64,000 bases of DNA from Eremophila alpestris peregrina (lineage: Eukaryota; Chordata; Aves; Passeriformes; Alaudidae): the NCBI GenBank assembly GCA_009792885.1, contig WMCF01000009.1, positions 230,420-294,419 of the forward strand, given 5' to 3'. A model generated the notes under the pieces. The model saw nothing but the letters and a program-made list of their open reading frames with translations, was not told the origin of the DNA and did not search any database. Shown piece after piece: positions 38,517 through 51,203 of this stretch. The translations under genes and the position numbers were made by a program. Every line of letters starts with the position of its first letter. The first letter of the stretch is position 1.

Positions 38517-38697
38517 CCCCCTTTCCCTTTCCCTTTCCCTTTCCCTTTCCCTTTCCCTTTCCCTTTCCCTTTCCCTTTCCCTTTCCCTTTCCCTTTCCCT
38601 TTCCCTTTCCCTTTCCNCCTTTCCCTTTCCCTTTCCCTTTCCCTTTCCCTTTCCCTTTCCCTTTCCCTTTCCCTTTCCCTTTCCCTTTCCCTTTCCC
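38517..38697 (+). repeat. (CCCTTT)n hexamer microsatellite with an undetermined base
   Basis: About 30 copies of CCCTTT, read GGGAAA on the other strand. The array is broken once at 38617 by an N and a phase slip (TTTCCNCCTTTCC). The N shows that the assembler could not resolve the array, so its true length is unknown and possibly greater. The strict purine/pyrimidine strand split favours triplex formation. The long GK, PF and SL runs translated from it are artefacts. Confidence 0.97.
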
Positions 38698-38723
38698 CTC
38701 CTCTTCCCCCACTAATTCTTTAG

Positions 38724-38733
38724 CCCTAACCCT
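38724..38733 (+). repeat. short telomere-like motif (CCCTAACCCT)
   Basis: One and two-thirds units of the vertebrate telomere repeat sit 26 bp beyond the (CCCTTT)n array. It is too short to be a real interstitial telomere and may be a variant of the hexamer array. Confidence 0.5.
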
Positions 38734-40040
38734 CACAGCTAGCAGAAGATACAGCAGACATTTTTCATACACACTGAATGTATGCTTGTTCATAGATGCC
38801 AGCTAGGAAAGCAAAATAATTTTGGATGTTGTCATTCAGGTTAAGCCATTGGGGTTTTTTTAAAAACCACTTTTTTTTTCTTTCTCCTTAGAATTACTTA
38901 ATAATGCACAGTGGTTAATAATAAACCAATTTTGCCAATAGTATTTGCTTGGGCAAGTTTCTTACTGAAACCTCTGATTAAACACTGTAAAATATTGTAC
39001 TGTAAATACTACATCAAATGTTCAATAAAATCAAGAACTATTATTTATTCATTTTTGTTATATTTGGGGTTTGCTGGGTTTCATTATATCTGAGACATCA
39101 TGTTCATTGATGTTTTTCTAAAAATATTGCTTTTATAGTATGAATCTTTTCTGCACATTTTTGAAGTCCTACAGGGACAAACACCATACTAATACAGATG
39201 GATTCAAAACAAGGCTCTGGTTCTACCAACTTTATGGTTTCTGTGACTTTAGGATCCAAACCTAGTTCAGGTTTCAGTAAATGATTTCAGTAAATGATTG
39301 CTGTCTTACAAAGCAAAACAAAACAAACCACATTCAAAGCATTCTATAATTTTTCAGTGGAAAGTCACAGGCTCTGTCTATAGACTCTGGGGTTGAGCCT
39401 GGTCACCACAGTCTAAAGTCTTCATTTTCTCAGCAGGATAGTAACACTGTTTAAACATAGGAACTGTAAATAGAATTTAGGATGACATGAGTTCTCAGAA
39501 AACCACTTCTGTTCAGGAAATATTTGCTAACAATTTTGGATTTATGATGAATTTTAGTATATGCTCTCGTGCTTTCCCAGATGTGGACCCTTGTTGCTGG
39601 TCAAATATGAGTTCTTGAAATATGGGAGGCTTGTAAAAATTTCAATAAATTTTCAGATGCATTTCAAAATAATCCTAAAACTGTAACAAGATATGCTCTA
39701 GCATATAAAAATCTGCTTTTTACGAGGAAAAGTTTGAGCAATATGCCATTCTTTTCACCTATTCTTTTAAACTGCCACATGGCTTGCAGTGTGACAGCAA
39801 TGTAGCAGTAGATACTGTATTCACATGTTTTAGCCCCTCTCTTCTGATTCCTTCCACATGCCCAGTGCCAGGGACATTCTCTCAGTGTACTCCCACATCC
39901 CTTATCACCTCTGTCCCCCCTCAAGACAGAGGCCCCTGGCTGTGGGCCTTCAGCCATAGCATTGGAAAGTTTGCCAGATTTTCTGGGTTTTTTTACAAGA
40001 TTTCTGTGGGGCAGACTTAGGTGTAGCACTGAGCCACTTG
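38734..40040. other. intergenic or intronic DNA, no gene seen
   Basis: A small tandem duplication TTTCAGTAAATGA (x2) lies at about 39272-39297. GC content rises at about 39840-39960, where frames on both strands overlap and none is recognisable. Confidence 0.55.
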
Positions 40041-40491
40041 AACTAGTGTTAGGAAAGCATGCCTCTCTCCTCTCCCTCCTGCTCTGTCGTCCCAGCTCGG
40101 TGTGTGGGACCAGCCTGCTTCTCCCTCTTGGGGGAGGTCGCGGTTCCGTGTGTGCGTGTGAGCTGCAGGAGGGAAGGAGGGGGGTGAATTCCTAACATAA
40201 GCAGGGTTTCTCAAGAGGTAAGGATAGAGGGACACTGACTTCTGGAATGCAACACTTTATTCAGCTGCTGCCTCCAAAAGCCACGAGTCTGGCTGGGACA
40301 GCTTTCTTATAACTTCGGTCCGGGGCGTGGCTAGCACAGGACCATCCAATAAGATACAGAGAAGTCGGGGAGTGACAGCATTACAGTGACCAATGGCTTT
40401 TGGCATCCATGCATATTCATGTCCTCATTACAAGTTTCCCGCTCCAGCAGGGAAGACAAAAGACCATGCTGTCTGGGCAGCCACAAACTAG
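40041..40491 (-). mobile_element. young ERVK-like solo LTR with 6-bp target duplication
   Basis: AACTAG at 40041-40046 is repeated at 40486-40491 as a target-site duplication. Between them lies a 439-bp element that starts TGTTAGG and ends GCCACA, so both strands show the TG...CA tips of an LTR. On the - strand, in order, there is a U3-like part with GGGAAACTTG, a TATA box (TATAAG, 40306-40311) and a polyadenylation signal (AATAAA, 40256-40261), followed by about 210 bp of GC-rich U5-like sequence. Six-base duplications are typical of class II (ERVK) proviruses. No internal region remains, as expected after recombination between two LTRs. Retained CpG pairs and the perfect duplication mark it as the youngest element here. 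It could act as a promoter on the - strand. Confidence 0.88.
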
Positions 40492-42796
40492 CTGGGTGTT
40501 CTTAAGGCTGATTTAGAATCTACTATTTTGTTTACTCAGCAAAGAAGTAAAATTAATTATATTCTTTAGAAAGGAGGTGGTAAATGTATCATGTAAGTGG
40601 ATCAAGAGTATAACCTTTAAAAAAATGGAATGTAAGTAATCAATTTTTAGTATCATTTAAGATGAACTATTGAAATTATCCTGCTGCATATTTGCAAAAG
40701 TAGAATAGATAATGTTTGTCAAATGAAGCTGGCTGAATAGGGAAAGAGTATGATTTCCTGAAGATAAACCTGATATCATAGACATTTTAATGTAAATTCT
40801 TTTCCCTCTGGAATTATTAAAATAATCTCCAGCATTTAAAGAAAGAACTGATGAACCCAGAAGATATCGTATATTTCAACTTGATTAAATTCACCTGGAA
40901 CCCTTCTCAGACACTAGCTGTTCTTGTTTATAATTCTGTTGATTGCCAGATTCAGATACTCAAACTCATAAGTCAATCCTTCAAAACACTGATAAAGTTA
41001 AAAAATATGAAAGAGCCTAGGTACTTTGAACTTGCTTTCTGGTTTAGAAGCTCATAGTTTGCAGTCTCATAATGTTTTCAAGTTTTCTCCACAAATATGA
41101 GAAGTAAAAATTACTTTCAGCTAGGAAGGCTTGTTTTCTTGAGAAATCATTTAACTTTGAGAGCTGAAGTTCAAAGAATTGCTAGAGAAACCCAAGAGAG
41201 AAATAATTTTGGTGGAATTACTGTTATTCTCTTTAGAAATGTTGTCATCCAGACAAGGAACACTAATTCTTTGTGATTATTTTACTGAGTTGTTGTCCAA
41301 AACAGTCTGCAATTGATGCAGTTGTTGAGACAGATTTGTGCAAATTGCTTGATGAATTCAGACTAATAAAGCACAAGTTTTTCCTAATGTGTTGCTGTGT
41401 AGTTAGTGGGTATTTGCAGGCTTTACAGATGACACTGTCACTTTTTCTGTTGAAGATTGCTCTGCTGAAAATATTCCTGACAGGAGCAACACTGGCAGAA
41501 TTTGCAATTTGCCACCTGACAAGGTTGTCAGCATCAAGGGCTTTATCTTGAGACCTGACATGAATGTAAGAATATTATCCAGTGAGAACTGTGAACTTGG
41601 TTGAACTGATCTATCTCCATTATACCTTGTTGAATCCCAAACTTGGCATGTTGTCTACTGAGAAAAGCAGCTAGCTTTTGCATGACTGACTGCATGTAGC
41701 ATTTATCCACATCTCTTGTCTTCACTGTGGGCTGATATATCAACAAATGAATAAAGAAGTAACAAAAAAAGGAGAAAAACACAATGGTCACTCTGAATCA
41801 AAGAGTTCTTCATGAACTCATAGGTCTTGTGCTTTTCCTGCACTCACAACAGTCTACTGTGGCTAATGCTTGACTGGAGCAGAGGTTGCATGTATCTGAA
41901 TATTTCACGCTCAGTTGAACCTGTGGAACCTGTGGAAGTTACAAGGTTACAAGGAAGTCACCCATGGGCTTTATTGGGATGTATTGATCCCCTTCTGATA
42001 ATCTGGAAATAGTTGGGCAAAATCAGGGTCTCATGATATATTCATAGCCAGACGTGAATCTATGTTTTTCTTGCTATTATTTCTCTTTATGTTGCTTGTT
42101 TCATCTGCTCCGCTTCAGGATAGCTACCAATGAGTCACATTGGAACTGAGAGTCTCTCCCTTTGCTGATTTTGCAAACAAGAGGAAGAACATTTGAAAAA
42201 ATGCCAACACCATTCTTACCTTCAGACTGCTGACTAGTTGTTACCATTCCGTGGAAGTCAGTGATGCTGAATCTACTTGCTCACAACCTGATTTTGGGGC
42301 ACTTTGATATTGAGGAATCTTTCCCTCTTCCCTGAGAAATTTGTAATTTTCCCCTATCAGTAAGAAGGTTCCATTGTACTTTACTCTGGAGAATTGGGTG
42401 AGTCTATGGCAAATGCAGTCAGCAGCAAACATGTTCACATTTCACTATCAACATATCAACCCTTTGTACCTTGACACTTTGCACAATATACTCCCTAGCT
42501 TTAAGAAAACATTTTTTCATGTTCTAACTCTAATCAGCCTTTTCTGCCCACTCAGAGAACAGAGAAGTTCATTGTTATATGCAGCTGTCGTTTGTTCCAT
42601 CTCCTTGCTCTTTCTGACTTCAATATCTTTGTGGTATTTAGTGAAAGTAATTTTCAGTTAGAAATCTTCTGCCCTTTCAGTAAGTGCAAGTATAGCACTT
42701 CATCAATGGCCAAAGAATTCCAAGCTATCTGGGATGTATCAGGACAGTTGATAAAACCTCACAGAGCAACCTATGATAGTACATCCCATCATAAAT
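40492..42796. other. intergenic or intronic DNA, no gene seen
   Basis: Small local duplications at about 41919-41955 (GAACCTGTG and GTTACAAG, each twice). The frames at 41273-41551 and 42374-42661 are unrecognised hydrophobic readings. Confidence 0.55.
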
Positions 42797-42813
42797 AAAA
42801 AAAAAAAAAAAAC
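42797..42813 (+). repeat. 17-bp poly-A tract
   Basis: A run of 17 A residues preceded by CATCATAAAT. It may be the tail of a retroposed sequence, but the 250 bases upstream match no repeat or gene I recognise, and no flanking duplication was found. Confidence 0.8.
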
Positions 42814-45800
42814 AGAAAGGGCCTTTGTCAGTGTTTATCTGTAGTGCTTTTATTCTTTGCCCTTGATTTCCTCTTCAGAAAATTGATGCACCCTTAAATT
42901 GAAGCAGGAGGCTTGACAGGTGATGGTTAGTGTGATAACTGCTCAGATTTCATCAGCCAGTGTTTTTCTGGTGGTGCAATTGTAGGAACTTTCAGCTAGA
43001 TTACCTGTCATCCACTACATCAGATAAAAGAGGGAGAGTTGAAAGATGCGGTTTTGCCACTGTACCTTATAGGAAATGAAAAGTGTGGGTGAGGTAACAG
43101 TAGCTGAAAAGAAGTACAATTATTTTCTAATCAGGCTATTCCATCAAGAATGTCACTGTTGAAATTTGCAATCATTGGGCAGAATCCATTGTTAAATTTG
43201 CATTGTTAAATTCAAAGGGGGAAAATCCTAAAAGACATAGTCATTCTTACTGTAGGTATTATCTCAAACACTACTTTTGACTATCCATTTAATTTTTCTA
43301 TATATGAAAAGCAAAGTACAATCTATCTTTAGACAGAAGAAAATGTTCCTATTTTGACTATACATCTATATTCTTATTTCATTCTACTTATTCTGACACT
43401 AGGTTGTTGGTTGTTTTTTTCCCCCTCAAACTCACTTGCTTTGTAAAAAGTTTTACTTATTTTGTGTTCATCCAGGTAATATTTTTATTTAGCAACTAAT
43501 GCATGCTGCCACTACCTAATATTAAAAGTATATAGTTTTGTCAGTACTTTTTTACTGGGAAAAAAATGGGACTGTTTTCTGACCACCTGAAACCTTTGAC
43601 TTTATAAGGATGACCTGAGTTTAACTAAATTTAATTGTACTTAGTAAATTTTATATTTTAAATTTCTATACTGACTTAATTCTGTGCTTTAGCAATCACT
43701 TTCCAGTGCTGAATTTCCTAAATATAGAGCAACTTAAATATATTTAGTGTTATCTATGCCCTGATTTATCTTGGTTATCCTCCATAATCTATTCTTTTAG
43801 GTAGCTGAGGTCTGTTGTGAGTTTTGTTTAAAATTATTACATATGCAAACTCTAAAAAAGAATGAAATAAAAACATAACCACCTGTTTGTTAAATATCAT
43901 TATTCCCAATACTGCAGTTGAAAGTCTGTCAGTAATTCTATTATAAATGCTTATTTTTCTGAGGATTATGAAGTTTAGCTATGAAAATTCTCTCTTGGGT
44001 GAGACTTGGCAGCTGAAAGCTCATCATGTGACTGCAGCAATTTGTTGCTATTGTTTTACCAAATATTCTCGATTTGTTGGAGATTTGTTGTCAAAGTTAT
44101 AAGTAGAAAGCAATTTTGAAAAATGCAGAAGGCTAAATCTGCAGTCTCATAATATTTTGTTTGTGCCCTTGTTAATAATAATTTCACATATTAAAATGAT
44201 TCTGAGAGAGTTGTATTCTTATTTCTTTCCCCTAGATGGATAGCCAAGGACACTGAGAGATCAAATGGATTGGAAAAAGCTATTGTTGGCAAGAAGAAGA
44301 GGTGTTTTCTCTTAGGTTCTTTGTCTTTATCATTATTTCATCTTCCAAATGGTTTCTGTAAGGGAATGTTCACCCAACGTGCCATTGATCATGCTAGAAA
44401 CTGCTAAATATTATTCATAAAAGAAAATGAGGTGGGTTTTTTTTGCATATCCAGACTTGAAATAAATGCACTTTCACTTTGGGTGCAATGAATGAAGCGC
44501 CACAGTGTCTTTTAATGCAATGGTGAAGGAACTTCCTGAGAACTGTGGTTATCTCTGGCCATTGAAGAAAGCTTCTCATGCAATCCCTTTTAGGCATATC
44601 TAGTTCAAAGGGGTGCCTTTGTAAACACACAGGGAATTCTTTCTTGAGAAGAAATTGCAGTAACTCTGATCTCAGAGTAGGCAGTCAGCTGAACATGAGC
44701 TTGCACCACAAAGAAATGATGATAAAAACTAGGAGAGGACTTGCTGAACAGATGAGAAAGGTTGAAAGTGAGAAAAGTTTGCTTGAGAGAGGCAAAGGAG
44801 ATTCACAGACCCAAGTCTGTCTTTTGAGGAAAAGAGTTAGGATATCAGTTAGTCACTGCCATAGGTTTCTATACAAAGAAGATGTAATAAACAGGATGTA
44901 GTAAACAACGTTATAACACCCTGTAATAAAGAGATTTTGTAATTTTTTACAAAAAAATAATTGTGGTGAGCTCTGTGATTTTGGAACATCAAAAATTGAT
45001 TTATTGTCCTTTATTAAAAGATGGACAAAAAAATAGCTGAAACCAGAGGAGATGTAGGCTACAATTTTTCTCTGTATGTAGAGCGTTTCTGTATAAAGAA
45101 GATGCTTATATGAATTTCTAATGGCTTTTACTCCTTGAGGTAGTAGAGGCAGCAGTTAGGTCTATGTTTTTCTCACCTGTATGTAAAGAAGGTGGGATCT
45201 TTAATTTTCCATACACATCCTTAATGTTTAGACGAAACGTAGTCATGATCCAGAACTTCAGGTACAGCAGCTGTCAGACCAGACAAGAAAGCCTTTTTTC
45301 CCTATACTTGACAGTAATCTTCTGATAATTTGAAAAAATAGCAAGATTTTCATTGTTTTCTCTGCTGGTCATCTGTGTATCAAATTAGCACATCCTGGTC
45401 TTTTGACTCAGTATGAAAATGTCATCACTGTAAGAATAGTTGCCTAATTTTTCTTTTCAATTAATCTATTTTCAGCTACCTGGAAATGTAAGGGGGCAAT
45501 AAAAAGTGAATATAAATAATACAGAGGGTTTGATGCTCTGCAATAGGCACAGTTTCCAGAAGAGTTTAAGTTCTAGAACTGAGAGTAACGTTGTCTCAGA
45601 GGAGGCAGTTTAGCTGAGACCAGATCTCAGCAGGATTTGAAGACACATGCAGTAATTTTGAGAGATAAAGTATCTAAAACTGAATTAGTTGAAAACCCTA
45701 CCTACCAAAGTAGTGCTGATCCATGTGTTCATCTACTGTTAAGTAGATCAACTGGAATCATCCAGCCAGACTGCAGCTTACGATTTATATTGCCTTTTTA

Positions 45801-47660
45801 CACCTTCTCCTCCCAATAAATTCAGCCACTGGGAAGGACTGATCATTTACTCCATGCTGTGTTTGTATATAATTATTTATAGTAATAATGATGATGAGGT
45901 CGATGAGCAGTGTAAGAGAAATACATCAAAAGTACAGTACAGTTGTAGTAGCACACTCCAATTTTGGCAAGCTGCTTATTCAGATGTCTAACTTTGAGTG
46001 CAATGCAAGACCAAAAAGGTAAATTGATGACAGAGGGAGAAGAACAGCTGAAGATGAACTTGTTTGTCTGAGATCGTGGAGAGGGACAGTGACTGTGTTT
46101 GACTCATAGTCTATCACTGACCACATCCAGACATTGCACCTTCCTGTTGATACCTGCTGATTGAGCAAGATATATAATAAATGATTAAAATGACCTAATT
46201 CAGTCTGTTTTTTTCTTGTGCCAGATTTTTAAATGAGATGCATGGTGTAAAAAGAGAGATTTACTTACACTGACAAGATAAAACAACCTTTCATGAACAG
46301 AAGTAGCTAGGAAAAGGATAAAACAGTTGCAACACAATGAGTAGCTTGCAGGGATGCATGTAAAGCACTACTGTGCTGAGTAGCAGCATTGCTATGCTGC
46401 TTTTGCTGAAAGAACAGACTGGAATGCCTCCTGCTTTGCATCGTTACAATGCAGCAGTATGTACTTATACATGCCATTAATTTATACAAGCTTTTTTGGC
46501 TCCCAAAAAGCCAAATGTTAGAATAAGCTATCTACTCACCCTGTCCATAAATTGAAAAGGGGCTGAAATGATTACACTTGATCTGCAGCCATATTCCACT
46601 GAAAGTCTATTGGCTTGCAAAGTCTGTCAGAGCACATTAACCACAGAGTTCTCTCCCAAGCTGGATATACTTAGCTGCCATTTCTGTGCCCCATGTTTTT
46701 ACTAGTTTGGTCTTAAAAGAAGGTGTAATTAGGCAGAGAGTTGAATAGCTGTGTATTTTAACACTGGTGCAGAGAAAAAAAATCAAACAACTGCGAACTC
46801 ATTGTCTGCTGTATTGGGGGCAATTGGAGTGAGGGGATAGCACAGCACTTACACTTTCATATGAATCACTAGAGTCTAGAACGTAAAGTCTAGTCTTGTG
46901 TTTTCTGTCCTGGAAATATTTATATCTAGTGATTTTATCAAAATTTTTGAATATTCACTGGACAATGTTTTTGTGTACTATGTTAAAATGCAGGGTTTGA
47001 AATGCCCGCTGGGAAAAAAACTCAAATACACTTGGTCAGTGTTTGAAGCAAGTGTGTCACTTCAGGTATTCAGGAAGTAACAAACAAATTGGCAAAAGAA
47101 AGCATGAGACATACCATATAGTTTTGGAGTTGAAAATGGTTTTTGGTTGTTTGCTTCTCATTGATATTTTATTTGATCTTGTCTTTCACTGATAGTACTA
47201 AATGTGATGCTCTCAGTCATATATTGACTGGTGTCCTCTACACATTGCTATGTATAAAACCTTACTCAGATGTTCCACATTTTACAGAAAACTTACAAGA
47301 TCAGAGCTAAAGACTGAGACTTAATGGTCACATTGTCTCAATGTTGTCCTTTGGGTAAATGCTGATGAATTCTGAGAAATTGACACCAATTTTTTCTAAT
47401 GCAGGAGACTGGATTCCCCAAACTGATGTAATTTTGTTGAATTTTTGTTTTTTAAGCTTTTTCCATTTTGATTATTGCAAAAAGATTTTCACTGAGGTCA
47501 AAAAATCTCTTCCACTAGTGTGTGGCTCACAAAACTGGGACTGTTTTCCGAATTTTTATAGCCAAGTCTTCATGAGTGATTTCCAAACAATCATGGGCAT
47601 ATATATTTTGTATGCAAAAAACTGTCTTGTGTGTGTGGATGACTGTCTTTTGTATGTGGT
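42814..47660. other. intergenic or intronic DNA, no gene seen
   Basis: Unique AT-rich DNA. An acceptor-like TTTCTTTCCCCTAG at about 44222-44235 precedes a frame open for about 60 codons, but no donor follows where needed. The 107-residue frame at 44578-44901 is unrecognised. Confidence 0.55.
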
Positions 47661-47785
47661 CATGGAAAAATTGCCACTTTTGGCACATGAGCACACCAGT
47701 ATGGTTAGGCAAGCAGTACAGCACAGGAGTATGGCCTTGCCATATATTCGTGCTGAGAGAAGCAAACAGCTTTCACTTTTCCAGA
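47661..47785. repeat. unidentified dispersed repeat, copy A
   Basis: CATGGAAAAATTGCCACT, then a variable middle, then AGCAGTACAGCACA, then AGCAAACAGCTTTCACTTTT and CCAGA. The same order occurs about 1 kb downstream (48675-48801) with roughly three quarters of bases identical by eye. It is probably part of a mobile element family not recognised here. The overlapping 157-residue frame (47359-47832) runs from unrelated DNA into the repeat and is not taken as a gene. Confidence 0.75.
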
Positions 47786-48674
47786 ACTCAGCTTTATATA
47801 TAATGCTTTTGGTACTTCTAATTGTGGCCTAATTGGAATTTGTGTCGGTAAGGTTGACATAGAAGTTTGGAGTCTTGATTAAAAATAGTTGAGGTGTGAC
47901 CCTAAGTTGGTTCTATTGCTCTGTACATGAGGCTGATTCCTTTTGTGGAAGGAAGAACATTGCCCTGTAGTTCGTTATAGGAGAATCCCAAGTCCCATTT
48001 CCCATGCAGTTTGGAAACCTTTTACAATATTTGAGGTTTTTATTATTTGTAAATATTTCCTTTTTATTAGAAATTCCATCAATTGCTAAGAAGACACAGA
48101 TACACAATTTCCTAAACTCTGGTCAGGGTTGTGCAACACTGGCTTGATAAAGGACCACAGAAGGTTTGAGGTCTTAGGTAGTTTGTCAAATTTTTGTTTT
48201 TACTAGCAGAGCCGTATTTGTTTAGAGCAGTGAGAGAATTTTGTTGCATAGTCCTGTTAATTCTTCTCTTGAGCTATTTTTAACAATTTTATTTTATTAT
48301 AAAATTGGTAGTTTAGGATTCAAATGGTTTTATTTTGGACTTCTGAGTCTGTAGAGATTCTACAAAGAAATGGCAGAGTACAGATCCCCCACTGTAGTTC
48401 ATGTTAACCATATGCATGTGTTTGTGTTCACAGTAATGATTTCAGCTAAGGAGTCTGTGCAGTCACTGAGCAGGCATGTGAGTTTTTCTGTTTGTTCATT
48501 GCCATTCTAGACTCTTAGACATCTTTTGCAAAAAACTTTACACTTCCTAAACCAGCATTTGACAAGATGAGCTGTAACAGGCTTCAAGATTTAACAGAGC
48601 TGCAAAGAAAAAAATTCCTTGATCAGCCCTTATCCTATATATTTCATTTACAGAGGAATATCTCAGAGGCTGGA

Positions 48675-48801
48675 CATGGAAAAATTGCCACTCTCTTCAC
48701 AGGGGCTAAGCACAGTGTGGTTAGAAAAGCAGTACAGCACACAACTACAGCCCTGCCATACGTTTGTACTGAGAAGAGCAAACAGCTTTCACTTTTCCAG
48801 A
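48675..48801. repeat. unidentified dispersed repeat, copy B
   Basis: Homologous to 47661-47785 in direct orientation. Homology stops at CCAGA in both copies. Copy B continues into GTGTCTCTGTCCCCACA and CTTGGGTGTCTCTGTACCC, a short internal near-duplication (about 48819-48892) that copy A lacks, so B may be less truncated. No retroviral or LINE signature is recognised. Confidence 0.75.
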
Positions 48802-51157
48802 CCTCCTCTGGCACCCAGGGTGTCTCTGTCCCCACATACTCTTCAGTGCCTCTACAGAGGGTGTGAGGGTAGCTTGGGTGTCTCTGTACCCAGGCACTAG
48901 GCACCCGAAATATAAGATGAGAAACAACAGATGGCTACAAACAGATGGGGGAACCTAAGTAACAATTAGATGCTATTGATCAGTGTGACGACAGTTCTCA
49001 CAACACAGTGATATTCTAGGGTTTTGTCCAATCTGCTTTAAATGTGGTTCAAACATTCACTGCTTCTTTTAAGCTGTTATTCTAGTGGTGAATTTGCTGG
49101 AGTGAAGATGGAAAGAAGAGTTAGATGTATTTTAGCCTTATCCTGAGCACTGGAAGGAGTGTAGCACATATTTTTACATCCTGCAGTGGATTCACACAGG
49201 GTCCATAGCCTCATTCATGGCTTCAGTGAAAGAGGGTATATATGAGGCTGGCAAAAATGAACAGCAAAAAAGGTGCTGCTGAGGAGTGACTCAGATGTTA
49301 CCATAAAATCAGATACATTGCTGACTTGTATCTTGCTGGTACCTTTGTCATCCTTTAGTGGAAGTTAATGAAATATGCTTTTGTCCCTGAAACATAGTCT
49401 TCTCTGTGTCCAGATGATTTTGTTGCTGCCCCATAGTTCATACCCCACCATCTCATGAATACTTTTCTGGCAACATAGTGCCTATAGCATTATAAGGCCT
49501 CAGTTGATTGTCTGTCTCTAAGTTCTGGAAGGTTGAAGTGGGTTTCTTTGTTTTGTTGTTGTTGTTTTTAAAGTGCTCAAAAGTTTTTAATGAGTAAAGG
49601 AAGAGTAAGAGCCACCTCCCCTGATTGCCTGCAGTTAGAAAAGAGAATACATCATGTTCCTATTATTGTTGTGATAAAGGCCATGTATTTCTTGAAAGAG
49701 ATGTTACTATTCACAATCAGATGTAGGATACTGCACTGGTTGGCATGCCTGGGCCAGAGTGTTAATTCCTCTCTTATGTTCATCAGCAATGGAGAAAAGG
49801 CTGGCTCCTGACTTCTCATGCTCTGAAGCTGATGCATGGGCAGCAAGAAGTATGCTGTTGGGGTATTTTTGGGTTTTTTTTTTCTCTTCTGCCATTTTGC
49901 ATTGCCAATTAGTGTATGACTCTGTCATTGAATATTCATGTTTTGGATTGTTTTTCAACAAATGCATTGGGAATTGTGTCTTTCCAGTCCAAACCTCATT
50001 TTGTTACAGTATTCTTGCCTATGCTTTTAAACTCTCAGGGTGCCTTTGTATTATTTGTCTTTGTTCTTACTGGTACTTTCAGCTCCTCCTAAATTACCAT
50101 TGTTAGCTCATTATGATAGTGAATTCATTAAGATCATTACTTCTTTTAAATTATTACTGAAGATGTTAAGAAAGACAAAACTACTCTCTTTCCATGGGTA
50201 AACCTCCCACAACACCTCTCATGAATGCAATGCAATACACTGTCTTTTCCTTGCAATTTCTTTCCAGCCCACCAAATCCTCTTCTTCAGGATTATACTAA
50301 TCCATTTTTAAACTCAAAGGTTGTGAGATGCAGCTTCAAGGCTATAACAAAATCCACATAAGTTGGCTGCATTCTTTATGTCCCACTGCCAACAGCTTCA
50401 TCCAATAAATATATATGTGTTAGCTTGAAGTTGAGGAGATTCCTTAAGTGAATAAACATATATATGTAGGATTAAAATCTTAGAGCTCTTTCTAATTTTC
50501 TCTTTTTTTAAAAGGTGATCTAACAAGTCCAGGATAAGGTGCTCTCAATAAACCAAAGTCAAATGTTTTGCATCCTTTAGATAGCTGGTAATTTTCATAA
50601 CATTTCTCACTGTTGGTCATGATTTTACTTAGGCTGGCTTTTTATTGTTCAGATGACTCTTCTGCTCTGCATCATTTCAGTTCTTTATCCTGTAGATGTC
50701 ATTAAAATCCAAAACCATCAGGTCTTAATTGAGAAGCAAATTCTCATTATAGCAAAGGATATGTAGTGTCTTTTAGATGGTTTAAAAGTTTCAGAATTTC
50801 ACAAATAATTTATTTCAAGCTCTTTATTGTTACTATTATTTGTAAAAGGGTTTCCTTTATTTTATATAAAAGTAACTTTCCTTTTAAAAAATTATTAGCA
50901 ATTGTCTTACTGAATCATCATTCATTTGCAGTCACTAATTTTGTATCCATGTTAATTTCTATCTCTGTTTATGTTTGTGAAAGCTCTTGAAATCATACTT
51001 TACTCATTGGATATTTCCTCTTCACTGAATGTCCTTACCAACCCCAGTATTTTGGCACAATCACTACATGTTGTTTATGTAGGGTTGCTCTTGTCTTTGA
51101 CTCTTAGAAGTTCTTAACGTGTCTTTTTTCTGCAACTTTCCTTGTAAAATTAACATT
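48802..51157. other. intergenic or intronic DNA, no gene seen
   Basis: Apart from the internal near-duplication next to copy B, this is unique T-rich sequence. The 115-residue frame at 49759-50106 is cysteine-rich and hydrophobic, overlaps two - strand frames and is unrecognised. Confidence 0.55.
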
Positions 51158-51203
51158 AGTTATTTTTTATTCTCTCTCTCTCTTTTTTTTTTTTTTTTAA
51201 CAG

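Noticed and set aside
38724..38733. Interstitial telomere repeat
   Set aside because: Fewer than two units. Real interstitial telomeric tracts are longer.
38449..38806. Open frames of about 80-114 residues made of GK, PF or SL repeats
   Set aside because: Direct translation of the (CCCTTT)n array, including the undetermined base.
42540..42813. Processed pseudogene ending at the 17-A run
   Set aside because: No parent gene recognised in the upstream frames and no flanking duplication seen.
44236..44410. Exon after the TTTCTTTCCCCTAG acceptor
   Set aside because: One frame stays open for about 60 codons, but no convincing donor follows and the peptide is unrecognised.
47359..47832. 157-residue open frame on the + strand
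   Set aside because: It runs from unique DNA into the unidentified repeat. No start context, domain or splice support.
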